64,000 bases of DNA, from the NCBI RefSeq assembly GCF_014642875.1, contig NZ_BMJC01000007.1, forward strand, positions 124,001 to 188,000. Reading direction: 5' to 3'. Origin of the DNA: Puia dinghuensis (GTDB taxonomy: Bacteria; Bacteroidota; Bacteroidia; Chitinophagales; Chitinophagaceae). The notes under the pieces are model-generated. The model did no database searches. It was given only the letters and a program-made list of their open reading frames with translations, and was not told the origin of the DNA. How positions within the stretch are numbered: the first letter of the stretch is position 1; each line of letters starts with the position of its first letter. The position numbers were made by a program, and so were the translations under genes. Of the stretch, positions 51,417 to 59,945 are shown piece by piece.

Positions 51417-51760
51417 AAATTGACTGATAGGGCAGCCAAATTATCTCATATCCATGCAAAGTGACCGCAGGGTTATTCCTGCAGCGACAGCACGATGAAG
51501 AAGGAGCCTAGATAGGTTCACTTAATTTTGCTGACTCATAGTACACCATTTAGTGCCTTCAGTAAACCACAATAATTTGTCATTCGCCTTTTGTCGATCG
51601 TAACTTGCATCCAGTTATTCATATAAGCCTTGCCCACGATGACCAGATACATAACCCACCGACCTGCGTTTATGCGATTATTTCCAGACCATCTTCTCAA
51701 TTGCTTCTGATCTACATATTTTTGTTTTCCGCCTAAAAGGACCCAACTCAAATTGCCTTT
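51417..51760. other. Divergent intergenic region of the second set
   Basis: 344 bp between the receptor (minus) and the thioredoxin lipoprotein (plus). A 71-codon minus-strand frame is open here but shows no family pattern, so it is not called. CAGGGTTATTCCTG is a short imperfect palindrome. Both promoters must lie here; none is clear enough to call. Confidence 0.45.
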
Positions 51761-52255
51761 ATGAAATTGCTATATGTCTTAATTTCGATCGTTCTTCTTT
51801 TGAGCTGTAATGGATGTAAAAAGCGATTCAGCTCAGATCTGGTTGGACAAAGGCTTCCGTCTTTCGATCTAGTCTTAGCTGATAGCATTACAAAATTAAA
51901 TACAGGAAATTTATCGTCGGAAATCCCTTTTATCCTTTTCCTTTATCAACCCTACTGTCCATATTGTCAAGCAGTAACAAGGAATATCATTAAAGAGATG
52001 CATTTTTTTAAAAACGTTAGAATATACATGATCACCTCTTATTCATTCACCTTAATAAAACGATATACAAAATTATTTGGGTTGGAAAAATATCCCAATG
52101 TTGTAATGGTCAGAGATTCTGCTCAGCAGCTCGAAACGTATTTAAAAGTGCCAGGTATACCTTATCTCGCCTATTATGATCGTCAACGACGGTTGCAAAA
52201 AGTAATCCTTGGCGAGGTGGATTTGGGTACTCTTAGAGAACTTGTTGCGAATTAG
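51761..52255 (+). CDS. Thioredoxin-like lipoprotein with CPYC active site
   Basis: 164 residues. Lipoprotein signal with Cys at about 16 (VLLLSC). Thioredoxin-like fold: DSITKLNTGNL, YQPYCPYCQ with C66 and C69, LFGLEKYPNVVMVRDSAQ, GIPYLAYYDRQRRLQKVILG. It is paralogous to the CPYS lipoprotein at 15.3 kb and to the thioredoxin domains of the MauE fusions. It lies about 160 bp upstream of a Cys-containing peptide gene and is probably a periplasmic thiol oxidoreductase serving it (inference). Confidence 0.82.
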   Translation: MKLLYVLISIVLLLSCNGCKKRFSSDLVGQRLPSFDLVLADSITKLNTGNLSSEIPFILFLYQPYCPYCQAVTRNIIKEMHFFKNVRIYMITSYSFTLIKRYTKLFGLEKYPNVVMVRDSAQQLETYLKVPGIPYLAYYDRQRRLQKVILGEVDLGTLRELVAN

Positions 52256-52297
52256 CAAAACGAAATTGCTAGCATTTTCTTGATTAGGAATTTTAGC

Positions 52298-52367
52298 CGG
52301 CCCATCTTTTACCGACGGGTAAATCTGAAGACCATGGGGAAGCCGAAAACCATTTATTAGAGTAGGC
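52298..52367 (+). promoter_or_regulatory. Conserved leader element upstream of peptide 4
   Basis: Contains CCCATC...ATGGG with an internal TTTACC-GACG-GGTAAA hairpin, then GGGGAAGCCGAAAACC, eight bases and AGAGTAGGC, ending about 50 bp before the start codon; GCTTTTGAATCTGAAAAAGC nearer the start can pair with itself. The same ordered blocks lie upstream of peptides 1 and 5. Confidence 0.6.
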
Positions 52368-52417
52368 ATTATCTAACAATCTAAAGTTAGCTTTTGAATC
52401 TGAAAAAGCACTTCGTT

Positions 52418-52672
52418 ATGAACAAAGCAAAAATTTTCTTAGCAGCAACCGCTATTCTTGGTCTAGTTGGGGGAGCATTAGCATTCAAAGCAGCAAAGAG
52501 TGGAAGTTCCTACTGCTATACTACAGCCTTAAGTTCGGTCACTTGCAGTACTTTTGCACATGGCTCATTATCTGGCCGTAGTGGAATTAAATATGTTGTA
52601 ACTACGGGTACTGATTGCTTGGATCGCCCGATGTGCAGCCAAACAGACGCGGCATCCATAATTGCTGATTAG
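52418..52672 (+). CDS. Small exported-looking Cys-containing peptide, peptide 4
   Basis: 84 residues from ATG 52418 (MNKAKIFLAATAILGLVGGA); a TTG eight codons upstream is ignored. Signal-like leader ending GGALAFKAAK, then four Cys: C-x9-C in YCYTTALSSVTC and C-x5-C in DCLDRPMC, with many Ser/Thr/Gly between. It belongs to the same general DUF6520-like class as peptides 1-3 but with four instead of six Cys. It shares leader, start region and C-terminal AASI-D with peptide 5. Confidence 0.78.
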   Translation: MNKAKIFLAATAILGLVGGALAFKAAKSGSSYCYTTALSSVTCSTFAHGSLSGRSGIKYVVTTGTDCLDRPMCSQTDAASIIAD

Positions 52673-52760
52673 GTCCAATCGAAGTTGCTCTGGAATCAAA
52701 ATATTAGGGCCAAATAATAAGCCCCTGCGACAATTTGCTTAAGCCACCCGGTTTGCATCG

Positions 52761-52823
52761 CCATCTTGCACATCTGCTCCAGCATGCTCCGACACTGACG
52801 CAGAAGGCATAATACTCAACTAA
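52761..52823 (+). pseudogene. Remnant of a third peptide gene
   Basis: In frame this reads C-T-S-A-P-A-C-S-D-T-D-A-E-G-I-I-L-N-stop, matching the C-terminus of peptide 5 (DCSTPPACSSTNAASITTD). The bases after the stop (CGAAGCGAATTG) also match the 3' flank of peptide 5. The front of the gene and its leader are gone. Confidence 0.7.
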
Positions 52824-53036
52824 TCGAAGCGAATTGACTCCGCTTTTTTGACAATTTCGCAGATTTTGTCCTAGAAAGAAAGATAAGATTTCTATGAAAT
52901 TATGTCCCGCCCTATAAAATCAGCCACGACTCGTCAAATGAACAGTCATTCCCGAAATTGAATTAAGAGTGCTTGACGAAATAGTTAGTACCTAAATATA
53001 AAATAGCTAGCATTTCCCAGATCAGGGAATTTAACC

Positions 53037-53105
53037 GGCCCATCTTTTACCGACGGGTAAATCTGAAGACCATGGGGAAGCCGAAAACCATTTATTAGAG
53101 TAGGC
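53037..53105 (+). promoter_or_regulatory. Conserved leader element upstream of peptide 5
   Basis: Nearly base-for-base copy of the leader of peptide 4: CCCATC, TTTACC/GGTAAA hairpin, GGGGAAGCCGAAAACC, AGAGTAGGC, followed by CTTTTTGAATCTGAAAAAG before the start codon. Confidence 0.6.
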
Positions 53106-53158
53106 GCAATCTAACAATCTGAAGTTTAGCTTTTTGAATCTGAAAAAGCACTTTCGTT

Positions 53159-53413
53159 ATGAACAAAGCAAAAATTTTCTTAGCGGCAACAGCCATCCTG
53201 GGTTTAGTTGGGGGAGCATTAGCATTCAAAACATCAAAGAGTGGATCTTCCTACTGCTATACGACAAATTTAAGTGCCACGACATGCAGTACTTTTGCAC
53301 ATGGCAGCTTATCTGGCACTGTTGGGATTAAATATGTTACAACCACAGGGACCGATTGCTCGACTCCTCCTGCATGCTCCTCCACTAACGCAGCTAGCAT
53401 TACGACTGACTAG
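53159..53413 (+). CDS. Small exported-looking Cys-containing peptide, peptide 5
   Basis: 84 residues. Leader MNKAKIFLAATAILGLVGGA is identical to that of peptide 4; the core differs (YCYTTNLSATTC, DCSTPPACSSTN). Four Cys with the same spacing as peptide 4. A strong bidirectional terminator follows, separating it from the convergent SusD gene. The identical leader and varied core are typical of precursor families, but also of recent gene duplication. Confidence 0.78.
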   Translation: MNKAKIFLAATAILGLVGGALAFKTSKSGSSYCYTTNLSATTCSTFAHGSLSGTVGIKYVTTTGTDCSTPPACSSTNAASITTD

Positions 53414-53458
53414 TCAAAGCGAAATGGTTCTAGAATTAAAATATTAGGACCAAATAGT

Positions 53459-53495
53459 AAACCGCCCGGCGCAAATTTCTTAAGCCGGGCGGTTT
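53459..53495. terminator. Bidirectional intrinsic terminator between peptide 5 and SusD
   Basis: Perfect 12-bp inverted repeat AAACCGCCCGGC / GCCGGGCGGTTT around a 13-nt loop. It serves peptide 5 on the + strand and the SusC-SusD operon on the minus strand. The equivalent position after peptide 4 is decayed. Confidence 0.88.
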
Positions 53496-53526
53496 CATCA
53501 GGATGCAAATGGAATAGCATTTATCA

Positions 53527-54978
53527 TCAGTACCCACTATTTTGAACAAGCTTGACGTCGGCCTGTAGTTCAGATAATGGAATCGGATACCATTCCCAAG
53601 TGGACTGCCACGTTTGCCCGCTTTTACCAAGGCACCGGTTTCCAGGAGGCCCCATTACGCTATCGATTGCTCCTGTACGTTTAAGATCAAACCATCGATG
53701 CCCCCACTCCGTAAATAATTCAACCTGCCGTTCATGAAGGATGGCCTTCAGCAATGAATTCTTATCCATTGCTCCTGCATAGTTGGGCAATCCTGCCCTA
53801 TTGCGGATCGAATTGAGGTCGGCAACGGCGCCATTTATCCCATTTCCAGCGCCTTGCGCTTGGGCTTCAGCCCGGATCAAATATAATTCCCCTAAGCGCA
53901 GCACCGTTGAATATTCCGTTACCGGTGCATTAAAAGTATTTACTTTGTATTTGAAAGGGTAATAGTAGGTTAAACCACTAACTGTCACGCTGTCAATCCA
54001 AGTATAACGTCGTCCATCACCGGGTTCGAAACTGTTGAGTAAAGTATTGCTTAAATAAAATGGGTGTACCTTACTCGGGCCGCTTACGGGAAGGATAAAA
54101 GCTATTGCATCGACTGTGTTTTCCCCCGCAAAGACAGGCTGGAGTTGCCAGATCGCTTCAGAACTGTTTGAAAGAAAGGCATTGCTCTGTGAACTTAGGC
54201 CAAATTGGGTCGAGTTGTTGATCACGACGGTAGCTTCTATAGATGCGCTATCCCAACTCTGCATATACAAATATGCCCGGGCTAAAAGCGCAGCTGCCGA
54301 CCAACTTGTAGGTCGGAGCCTTTGGGAGCTAACATTGAGCAGAGTAGCGTCAAGATAATTTTGGCTTAGCAAGCTTTGTGCCTGTAAGAGGTCCTGAATA
54401 ATTTGCCTCCACACTAGGGCTTGTGGAGTTCGGCTTGCTCCTGCCGCCATAGTGTAATCTGTACTGGTGATCAAAGGGACATCTCCGTATAAGTTTACTA
54501 GATAAAAATAACAGAATGCCCGAATGAATTTTGCCTCCCCGATAAGCTGCTGCTTGACTGCAGGTGTTAAAAGTGAATTTCCCGATAATCCATCCAAAGC
54601 CGAATTAACGGTGTAGATCATCGGGTAAATTCCTGTCCAAAATTCTCCTCCTGAGGTGTTTGACGCTAAGGAATTGTTATAATAAGCTGCTTCAGCGGCG
54701 TTTGCCTGACCATGCAGAAGTGTCAATTCATCTGCAGATAATTCTGAAAACAAAGAAGTTGATGTCAAGCCGAATCCGTTAGCGCTAGAACCAGTAGGGA
54801 AATGGTTAGCGCTCATTTGTGCATATACTCCCGTCAGTACTGCAGCAGCAGTGGCATCGGTGGCATAGACATTCTGGGAATTGATGCTTGTAACAGGCGA
54901 GTTGACATCGACGAATTTGTTGCATGCCTGCAATATTAAAATCGTAGACAAAAAAAGTATCAATATCGGGAATCTCAT
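53527..54978 (-). CDS. SusD/RagB-type substrate-binding lipoprotein (second pair)
   Basis: 483 residues. Signal and lipobox (LILQAC, Cys about residue 19), SusD scaffold (RAFCYFYLVNLYGDVPLITS), C-terminal EYSTVLRLGELYLIRAEAQA, ERQVELFTEWGHRWFDLKR and WYPIPLSELQADVKLVQN. Paralogue of the SusD at 2.4-3.9 kb. It follows its SusC by 33 bp on the same strand and converges on peptide 5, just as the first pair converges on peptide 1. Confidence 0.95.
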   Translation of the reverse strand: MRFPILILFLSTILILQACNKFVDVNSPVTSINSQNVYATDATAAAVLTGVYAQMSANHFPTGSSANGFGLTSTSLFSELSADELTLLHGQANAAEAAYYNNSLASNTSGGEFWTGIYPMIYTVNSALDGLSGNSLLTPAVKQQLIGEAKFIRAFCYFYLVNLYGDVPLITSTDYTMAAGASRTPQALVWRQIIQDLLQAQSLLSQNYLDATLLNVSSQRLRPTSWSAAALLARAYLYMQSWDSASIEATVVINNSTQFGLSSQSNAFLSNSSEAIWQLQPVFAGENTVDAIAFILPVSGPSKVHPFYLSNTLLNSFEPGDGRRYTWIDSVTVSGLTYYYPFKYKVNTFNAPVTEYSTVLRLGELYLIRAEAQAQGAGNGINGAVADLNSIRNRAGLPNYAGAMDKNSLLKAILHERQVELFTEWGHRWFDLKRTGAIDSVMGPPGNRCLGKSGQTWQSTWEWYPIPLSELQADVKLVQNSGY

Positions 54979-55011
54979 ATAAGTTTGTTTATGTTTCCGA
55001 TTGAATTTTAG

Positions 55012-58000
55012 TTAAAGGCTCAATTGTACTCCAGCTACAATTGTCCTTAAGGGGGGAAGCGTCGTAGAGCTCAGCGTTTCGGGGTCTAGCCCGACGTAAT
55101 GGGTGATTGTAAACAGATTTTGCCCTTGGATGAATATTCTTGTATTTTGCAAATGCGCCTTTTTATTCCATTGCGGGGGAAAGCTCCAGGATAAAGCAAG
55201 ATTTTTCAACCTGATATAGGAGGCATCGGTATAGGCCCGATCGCTAAAGGAAGCGTCTATCCATGGACCGAATATGCTGTAATTAGAATTGAATTTTTGA
55301 ATGGGCCGTACATCTCCCTGAATTTGCCACCGGTTTATTGTCCAGGCTGGCTCGTTATTATTAGAAACTCCAGGTTCTCCGCTACCAAAATAGTAGTTGT
55401 GCCCTTTCTGCCTGACAAACTGGAAAAAGATATCCAATGAAAGTGTTTTGTAGCGAAACGTGTTACTAAACCCACCATAAAGCGTGGGATCCACATTGAG
55501 GGCCAAATAATTATCCATGCCATTAACCGGCGTATTAACAGGAATTCCTTTCAAACTATTAAACTCATAAATCCCAGTGGTATCATTAACTCCCAGATAA
55601 TGATATGCCTGAACAATGGTAATTGGCTTGCCGACGATCAGTGTTTTAGCGTAGCTTGATGAAGCGAGATTAGGGAAAGCGACTAGCTTATTCCTGGGGA
55701 ATGTGAGATTAACATGAGTTGTCCAAGAAAAGTCCCTGTGTTTAATGTTGATCGTGTTTAAAGAAAATTCATATCCTGTGTTTTGTACCGTAGCGGGGAA
55801 ATTTCTTGTGATAGTTGCAAATCCCGTAATCACCGGTAATTTATAAGGCAATAGTTGATTTGAAGATTGATTCTTAAAATAGGTGGCATTCAGTAATACT
55901 GCATCTTTAAAAAATCCTAAGTCCAAGCCTACTTCTTCTTTTTTGGTTTCTTCCCATTGCAAATAGGAATTTGAAAGACCGCTTGGCTGGAGTCCGGTCG
56001 CTCCCTGGTATGGAACCTGCGCCGGCGCCAGCCGGTACTGACTCAAAAATTGATAATCACCTATCTGATCGCTCCCTGTCGTACCATAGCTGCCCCTCAA
56101 CTTACCAAAGCTTAGAAAGCTAATGTTGTCGCGTATCAAGGATTCGTTTGAAAAGACCCATCCTATGCCTACGGCACCAAAGTCATGAAATCGATTTGCC
56201 GGCCCAAATCTGCTGGTTCCATCACGGCGGCCAGTAAGGTTGATTAGATACTTGTCATCCCAATTATACATGATCCGGCCAAACAAGGCTTCATACTTGT
56301 AAACGGTGGCTAAAGAAGATTGAACACTAACCTGGGCCGCAGAACCAATATCGGAAATTACCAGATCACTATTGTACCCTGCTCCGAGCAATTGCTGGCC
56401 ATTATTATTGTTTTGTTGGAATGTTGCTCCACCCAAAACTTCAAGATTCCCTTTGCCAATAACCATTTGATAATTAAGCTGAGGTTCGATGATCCACGAT
56501 TTTGTGTTATTGTTGGTAAAATAACCGACTCGCGGGATGTATGGCTGCAAAAACGGAATTACGCTGGTTAACGGAAAAGTAACGGTTTCATTAATCTGCA
56601 TATTATTGTAACCAAAGCTACTTCGGATAATTAACCCTTTCGACAATTGGTAGCTCAAAAGTGCATTTCCTACCAGATTCGTGGCCTTATTTAAATAGGT
56701 CTCATACGTATAGGCCACTGGATTTGAATAGAAGGTCGAGACTCCCGATGCATTTGTCATCCAGTTTAGGCTACCATCTTTGTTGTAAAGCGGCGGGGCA
56801 TCCGGTGGCAGGGTAATGGCTGAAGCTGTCAGATCAACAGTAGGTAATTGGTTGTAATCTACCAAATAATTGCCTGATAGCTGGAGATGAAATTTCTGAT
56901 TAGTGGAAACATTATTAATATTAAAATGTAAACTTCCCTTTTGATCTGCGAAGCTACCAGGGAACACATTTGTTTCCCGATGGTAGGTACCTCCAACAAG
57001 AAATTGTGTATTTGAGTTCCCACCGGAAATAGTGGCATTTGCATGGGTGTAAGCAGCTGATCCGCCAATTAGTTTTTTTTGCCAATCGGTGTTGCGGGTC
57101 GTGTCCCAAGCCAATAGATCATAATCGCCGTTGGACAAGCTTGGAGTGAGTCCGTCATTACTGAGTGCTTCATGCCTCATTTCCAAATATTGCGGAGTAG
57201 TCAACAGATTAAGCTTTCTCGGCACGTGTCCCCAGCCTTGTTGAAAATTGATATCTAGTTTTGTTTCGCCGGCCCTCCCCTTTTTTGTTGTGATGATTAT
57301 GGCTCCGTTGGCAGCGCGTGTACCATAGATAGCCGTTGCATCGGCGTCCTTGAGTACCGAGATACTTTCGATATCCGAAGGATTGATATAAGTAAAGGGA
57401 TTGCCCCCCCAGGCTAACGAGGCCCCCCTGGAAGTGGAAGCTCCCAATGGCCCATTAGTCGCACTCCAATTGGGTAAAAGTTCGGAATTATATGGCACCC
57501 CATCGATGACATAAAAAGGATCGTTACCGTTTTGAATGCTGTTTTGGCCTTGAATCTGAATAGTAATAGCGCTTCCAGGCAATCCGTTTGCCTGGGTAAT
57601 AAACAATCCGGGAACCCGCCCTTCAAGGGCCAGCAAGGGGTTATTCACTGGTTGCTTTTCAATGACGGCACTGCTCACATTCGTAACATCGCCGGTGCTT
57701 AGTCTTTGCGTTGTATTACCATACGCAATGACCTGCGCTTCGTCCAGTTTACTATCCGCAATGGACAATTGAATAGCGATAAAGGAATTACCGTTCACGC
57801 GGATTTCCTGTTGCTTATACCCGGTAAATGAGACTTCCAAAATTGCATCACTTTTGATGTTTTTTAATTCGAACATCCCCTTTTCATCGGTAATCGTCCC
57901 TTTTATTTCATGTTTTAAAGTAATGCTAGCTCCTTCCAATGGGCTTCCTTGCTGATTGGTTACCGTTCCTTTCAAGTTTAACTGGCGAGATGCTAAAGTT

Positions 58001-58398
58001 TGTCCTACTGACGTGTCATGGGCAGCAGAAGTCAACCTTCGCACAATGAATACTGTCTTTCCCGCCTCGTAAAAATCCAGGCTTTTTCCTTTCAGGACTT
58101 CGCCTAAGGCCTCTTCTAAGGGGAGATTTCTGAAGTTTGCCGTTACAACCTGGTCACGGATCAACTGATAGTTAAAAAAGAAGGACAGGCCGGTCTGCTT
58201 CTCGATGCTCGCAAATACGGCCGTCAGCGGCACATTTTTCCCACTAAAGCTTACTTTCTGGGAAAAGCTATGGGCGCTCACATTTATGCAGACAGCAGTC
58301 AATAACAGAACAATCAATTTTATGACTCTTCGCAGATGTTGTGGGATGAGCTTCGGAATGGCGCAAAGAAGCCCTGCTCCCGAAATGGAAATTTCCAT
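55012..58398 (-). CDS. SusC/RagA-type TonB-dependent transporter with STN domain (second pair)
   Basis: 1128 residues, complete. Signal in the first 47 residues; an STN domain (FSGKNVPLTAVFASIEKQTG, LPLEEALGEVLKGKSLDFYE) that contacts an anti-sigma factor; a carboxypeptidase-like domain (LKGTVTNQQGSPLEGASITL); plug ([20 protein letters not shown]); barrel ending LPPLRTIVAGVQLSL. The STN domain and the FecR gene just upstream mark it as a transducer that reports ligand uptake to a sigma factor. Close paralogue of the truncated SusC at the left edge. Confidence 0.95.
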   Translation of the reverse strand: MEISISGAGLLCAIPKLIPQHLRRVIKLIVLLLTAVCINVSAHSFSQKVSFSGKNVPLTAVFASIEKQTGLSFFFNYQLIRDQVVTANFRNLPLEEALGEVLKGKSLDFYEAGKTVFIVRRLTSAAHDTSVGQTLASRQLNLKGTVTNQQGSPLEGASITLKHEIKGTITDEKGMFELKNIKSDAILEVSFTGYKQQEIRVNGNSFIAIQLSIADSKLDEAQVIAYGNTTQRLSTGDVTNVSSAVIEKQPVNNPLLALEGRVPGLFITQANGLPGSAITIQIQGQNSIQNGNDPFYVIDGVPYNSELLPNWSATNGPLGASTSRGASLAWGGNPFTYINPSDIESISVLKDADATAIYGTRAANGAIIITTKKGRAGETKLDINFQQGWGHVPRKLNLLTTPQYLEMRHEALSNDGLTPSLSNGDYDLLAWDTTRNTDWQKKLIGGSAAYTHANATISGGNSNTQFLVGGTYHRETNVFPGSFADQKGSLHFNINNVSTNQKFHLQLSGNYLVDYNQLPTVDLTASAITLPPDAPPLYNKDGSLNWMTNASGVSTFYSNPVAYTYETYLNKATNLVGNALLSYQLSKGLIIRSSFGYNNMQINETVTFPLTSVIPFLQPYIPRVGYFTNNNTKSWIIEPQLNYQMVIGKGNLEVLGGATFQQNNNNGQQLLGAGYNSDLVISDIGSAAQVSVQSSLATVYKYEALFGRIMYNWDDKYLINLTGRRDGTSRFGPANRFHDFGAVGIGWVFSNESLIRDNISFLSFGKLRGSYGTTGSDQIGDYQFLSQYRLAPAQVPYQGATGLQPSGLSNSYLQWEETKKEEVGLDLGFFKDAVLLNATYFKNQSSNQLLPYKLPVITGFATITRNFPATVQNTGYEFSLNTINIKHRDFSWTTHVNLTFPRNKLVAFPNLASSSYAKTLIVGKPITIVQAYHYLGVNDTTGIYEFNSLKGIPVNTPVNGMDNYLALNVDPTLYGGFSNTFRYKTLSLDIFFQFVRQKGHNYYFGSGEPGVSNNNEPAWTINRWQIQGDVRPIQKFNSNYSIFGPWIDASFSDRAYTDASYIRLKNLALSWSFPPQWNKKAHLQNTRIFIQGQNLFTITHYVGLDPETLSSTTLPPLRTIVAGVQLSL

Positions 58399-58596
58399 GT
58401 ACTTTTGATTTTTGGGGTTAATAATCGATGATCAATAAGCAAATCCCTTGGGGATAGACCTTTACCCAGATAAGGGTATGGCGCGAAAAGCAAGTTTTGG
58501 TTGCATCTCAGATGGTTTAAAATGCAGGAGAAAAGCTAGGTTTAATGATTGTGGTATATGCAAAGATTAAGACTTGGACCGCAATGTTACAGTGCT

Positions 58597-59766
58597 TCAG
58601 TTTGGCAGGACAATCAGCTTGCGGCCTTGCAATCGGAAGTGGATTTGGTTTTTATCCAGGAATTTCAACAGGTCATTCAAAGGCAGGCTGCGGTCGATCT
58701 TGCCGCCGAACTCCATGTCCGGAGTCTTCCCTTCATATACGACATCCACGTCGTACCAGCGGGCCAGTTGCCGCATAACGGCTTCAAAGGAAGCAGTGCT
58801 ACCAAAATAAAAAAAGCCATCCTTCCACGAAACGATATCCCGGCTCACTACATCTTTGAGTATTCTTAATTCGCCGCCTGCCATCACCTGCGCCTGCTGA
58901 TCCGGTTTGAGCTTCACGGACGCCTTGCCAGTTCGGACTTGCACCGCGCCGGAGAGCAACGTTGTCTGGGTCCCACCTTCTTCCGCATAGGCCATTATGT
59001 TGAAGCTCGTACCGAGCACTTCCACAGACTGGTCCTGTACCTTTACGATAAACGGCCGGTTGTCATCCCTGGCGATATCGAAATAGGCCTCACCGCTGAG
59101 CTCTACCGTCCTATCCTTCCCCTGGAAAGCGGTGGGATAGCGAAGGCTGGATAAGTTGTTGAGCCATATCCTGCTTCCATCCGGCAGCTTTAGCTGGTAT
59201 TGACCTGCTTTGGGCGTCGTAAGGACATTGTAGGTCATCACTCGAAGCACTCCACTAGTCTGTACGTACGAGAGACTTCCACTTTCCCCTTTCATCACCT
59301 GACTGGCGCCTTGCATGCCCAATTTCCCAACTCCCACACTATCCAAGAGTACCTGTTGCCCATTCGCCAGCGTGAGCGTCGCGGTATTCCTACCTGGCAT
59401 TACCATGTTGTTGACGACCACCACGGTGGCCGGTGGATGAGAGCCAGAATTCCTACTCTTCATCAGGCTGATTATTGTGGTTGCAATCAACAGGGAAGCA
59501 GCCACCGACCAAGAAGCCATGCGCCGAATTCGGGCATGCCGCTGAGTTCTCCAACAAGCCCTCCACCTTGCAAACCCTTCCGCTGGATCGATATTCTTCC
59601 AAAGAGCGATTTCTCTATCTGACAGGGCATCAATGGAAATGCGCTTAAAAAATTCCCGATTGATCGTCGATTCATTAGTCCATGTCTCCAACTCCAGAAC
59701 TTCTTCCGGAGCCAGTTCCCCGGAAAGCTGCCGGGTGATCAACGATACTAATCGATCTTCTGTCAT
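58597..59766 (-). CDS. FecR-family anti-sigma factor
   Basis: 389 residues from ATG 59766 (MTEDRLVSLITRQLSGELAP). Cytosolic N-terminus with the FWKR-like ALSDREIALWKNIDPAEGFA region, one membrane helix (SWSVAASLLIATTIISLM), the FecR domain (LPDGSRIWLNNLSSLRYPTA, RTVELSGEAYFDIARDDNRP) and a DUF4974-type C-terminus (FEAVMRQLARWYDVDVVYEG). It should relay a signal from the STN domain of the SusC just downstream. The sigma gene that normally precedes it is absent; a thioredoxin-like gene lies there instead. Confidence 0.92.
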   Translation of the reverse strand: MTEDRLVSLITRQLSGELAPEEVLELETWTNESTINREFFKRISIDALSDREIALWKNIDPAEGFARWRACWRTQRHARIRRMASWSVAASLLIATTIISLMKSRNSGSHPPATVVVVNNMVMPGRNTATLTLANGQQVLLDSVGVGKLGMQGASQVMKGESGSLSYVQTSGVLRVMTYNVLTTPKAGQYQLKLPDGSRIWLNNLSSLRYPTAFQGKDRTVELSGEAYFDIARDDNRPFIVKVQDQSVEVLGTSFNIMAYAEEGGTQTTLLSGAVQVRTGKASVKLKPDQQAQVMAGGELRILKDVVSRDIVSWKDGFFYFGSTASFEAVMRQLARWYDVDVVYEGKTPDMEFGGKIDRSLPLNDLLKFLDKNQIHFRLQGRKLIVLPN

Positions 59767-59945
59767 GCACCTTATTTCTATTACGAGCAACCCTGTGATT
59801 TACCCATTTCCCATATTCGGGAAAATAACAATTTCATAACTTTTATATATTAGTTACTACTTGGTTATTGCGGTCTTTCAGTTTGACCGCAAGTATTTTT
59901 TCAAAAAGTTGCAATCGGACTGATTTTTTGGTGTTTTGCCCTTAT

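Larger units (their letters stand above)
52266..53480 (+). repeat. Tandem duplication of a peptide-gene unit (leader + gene + 3' flank)
   Basis: Two units, about 52266-52745 and 53005-53480, each contain GCTAGCATTT, the leader element, a small peptide gene and a 3' flank beginning around AAAATATTAGG-CCAAATA. The leaders are almost identical, the mature parts of the peptides more divergent, suggesting selection on the leader. Between them lies the 3' end of a third, decayed copy. Confidence 0.85.

Noticed and set aside
51536-51751. 71-codon minus-strand frame in the divergent intergenic region
   Set aside because: No family pattern and no partner in the equivalent region of set 1; likely chance.
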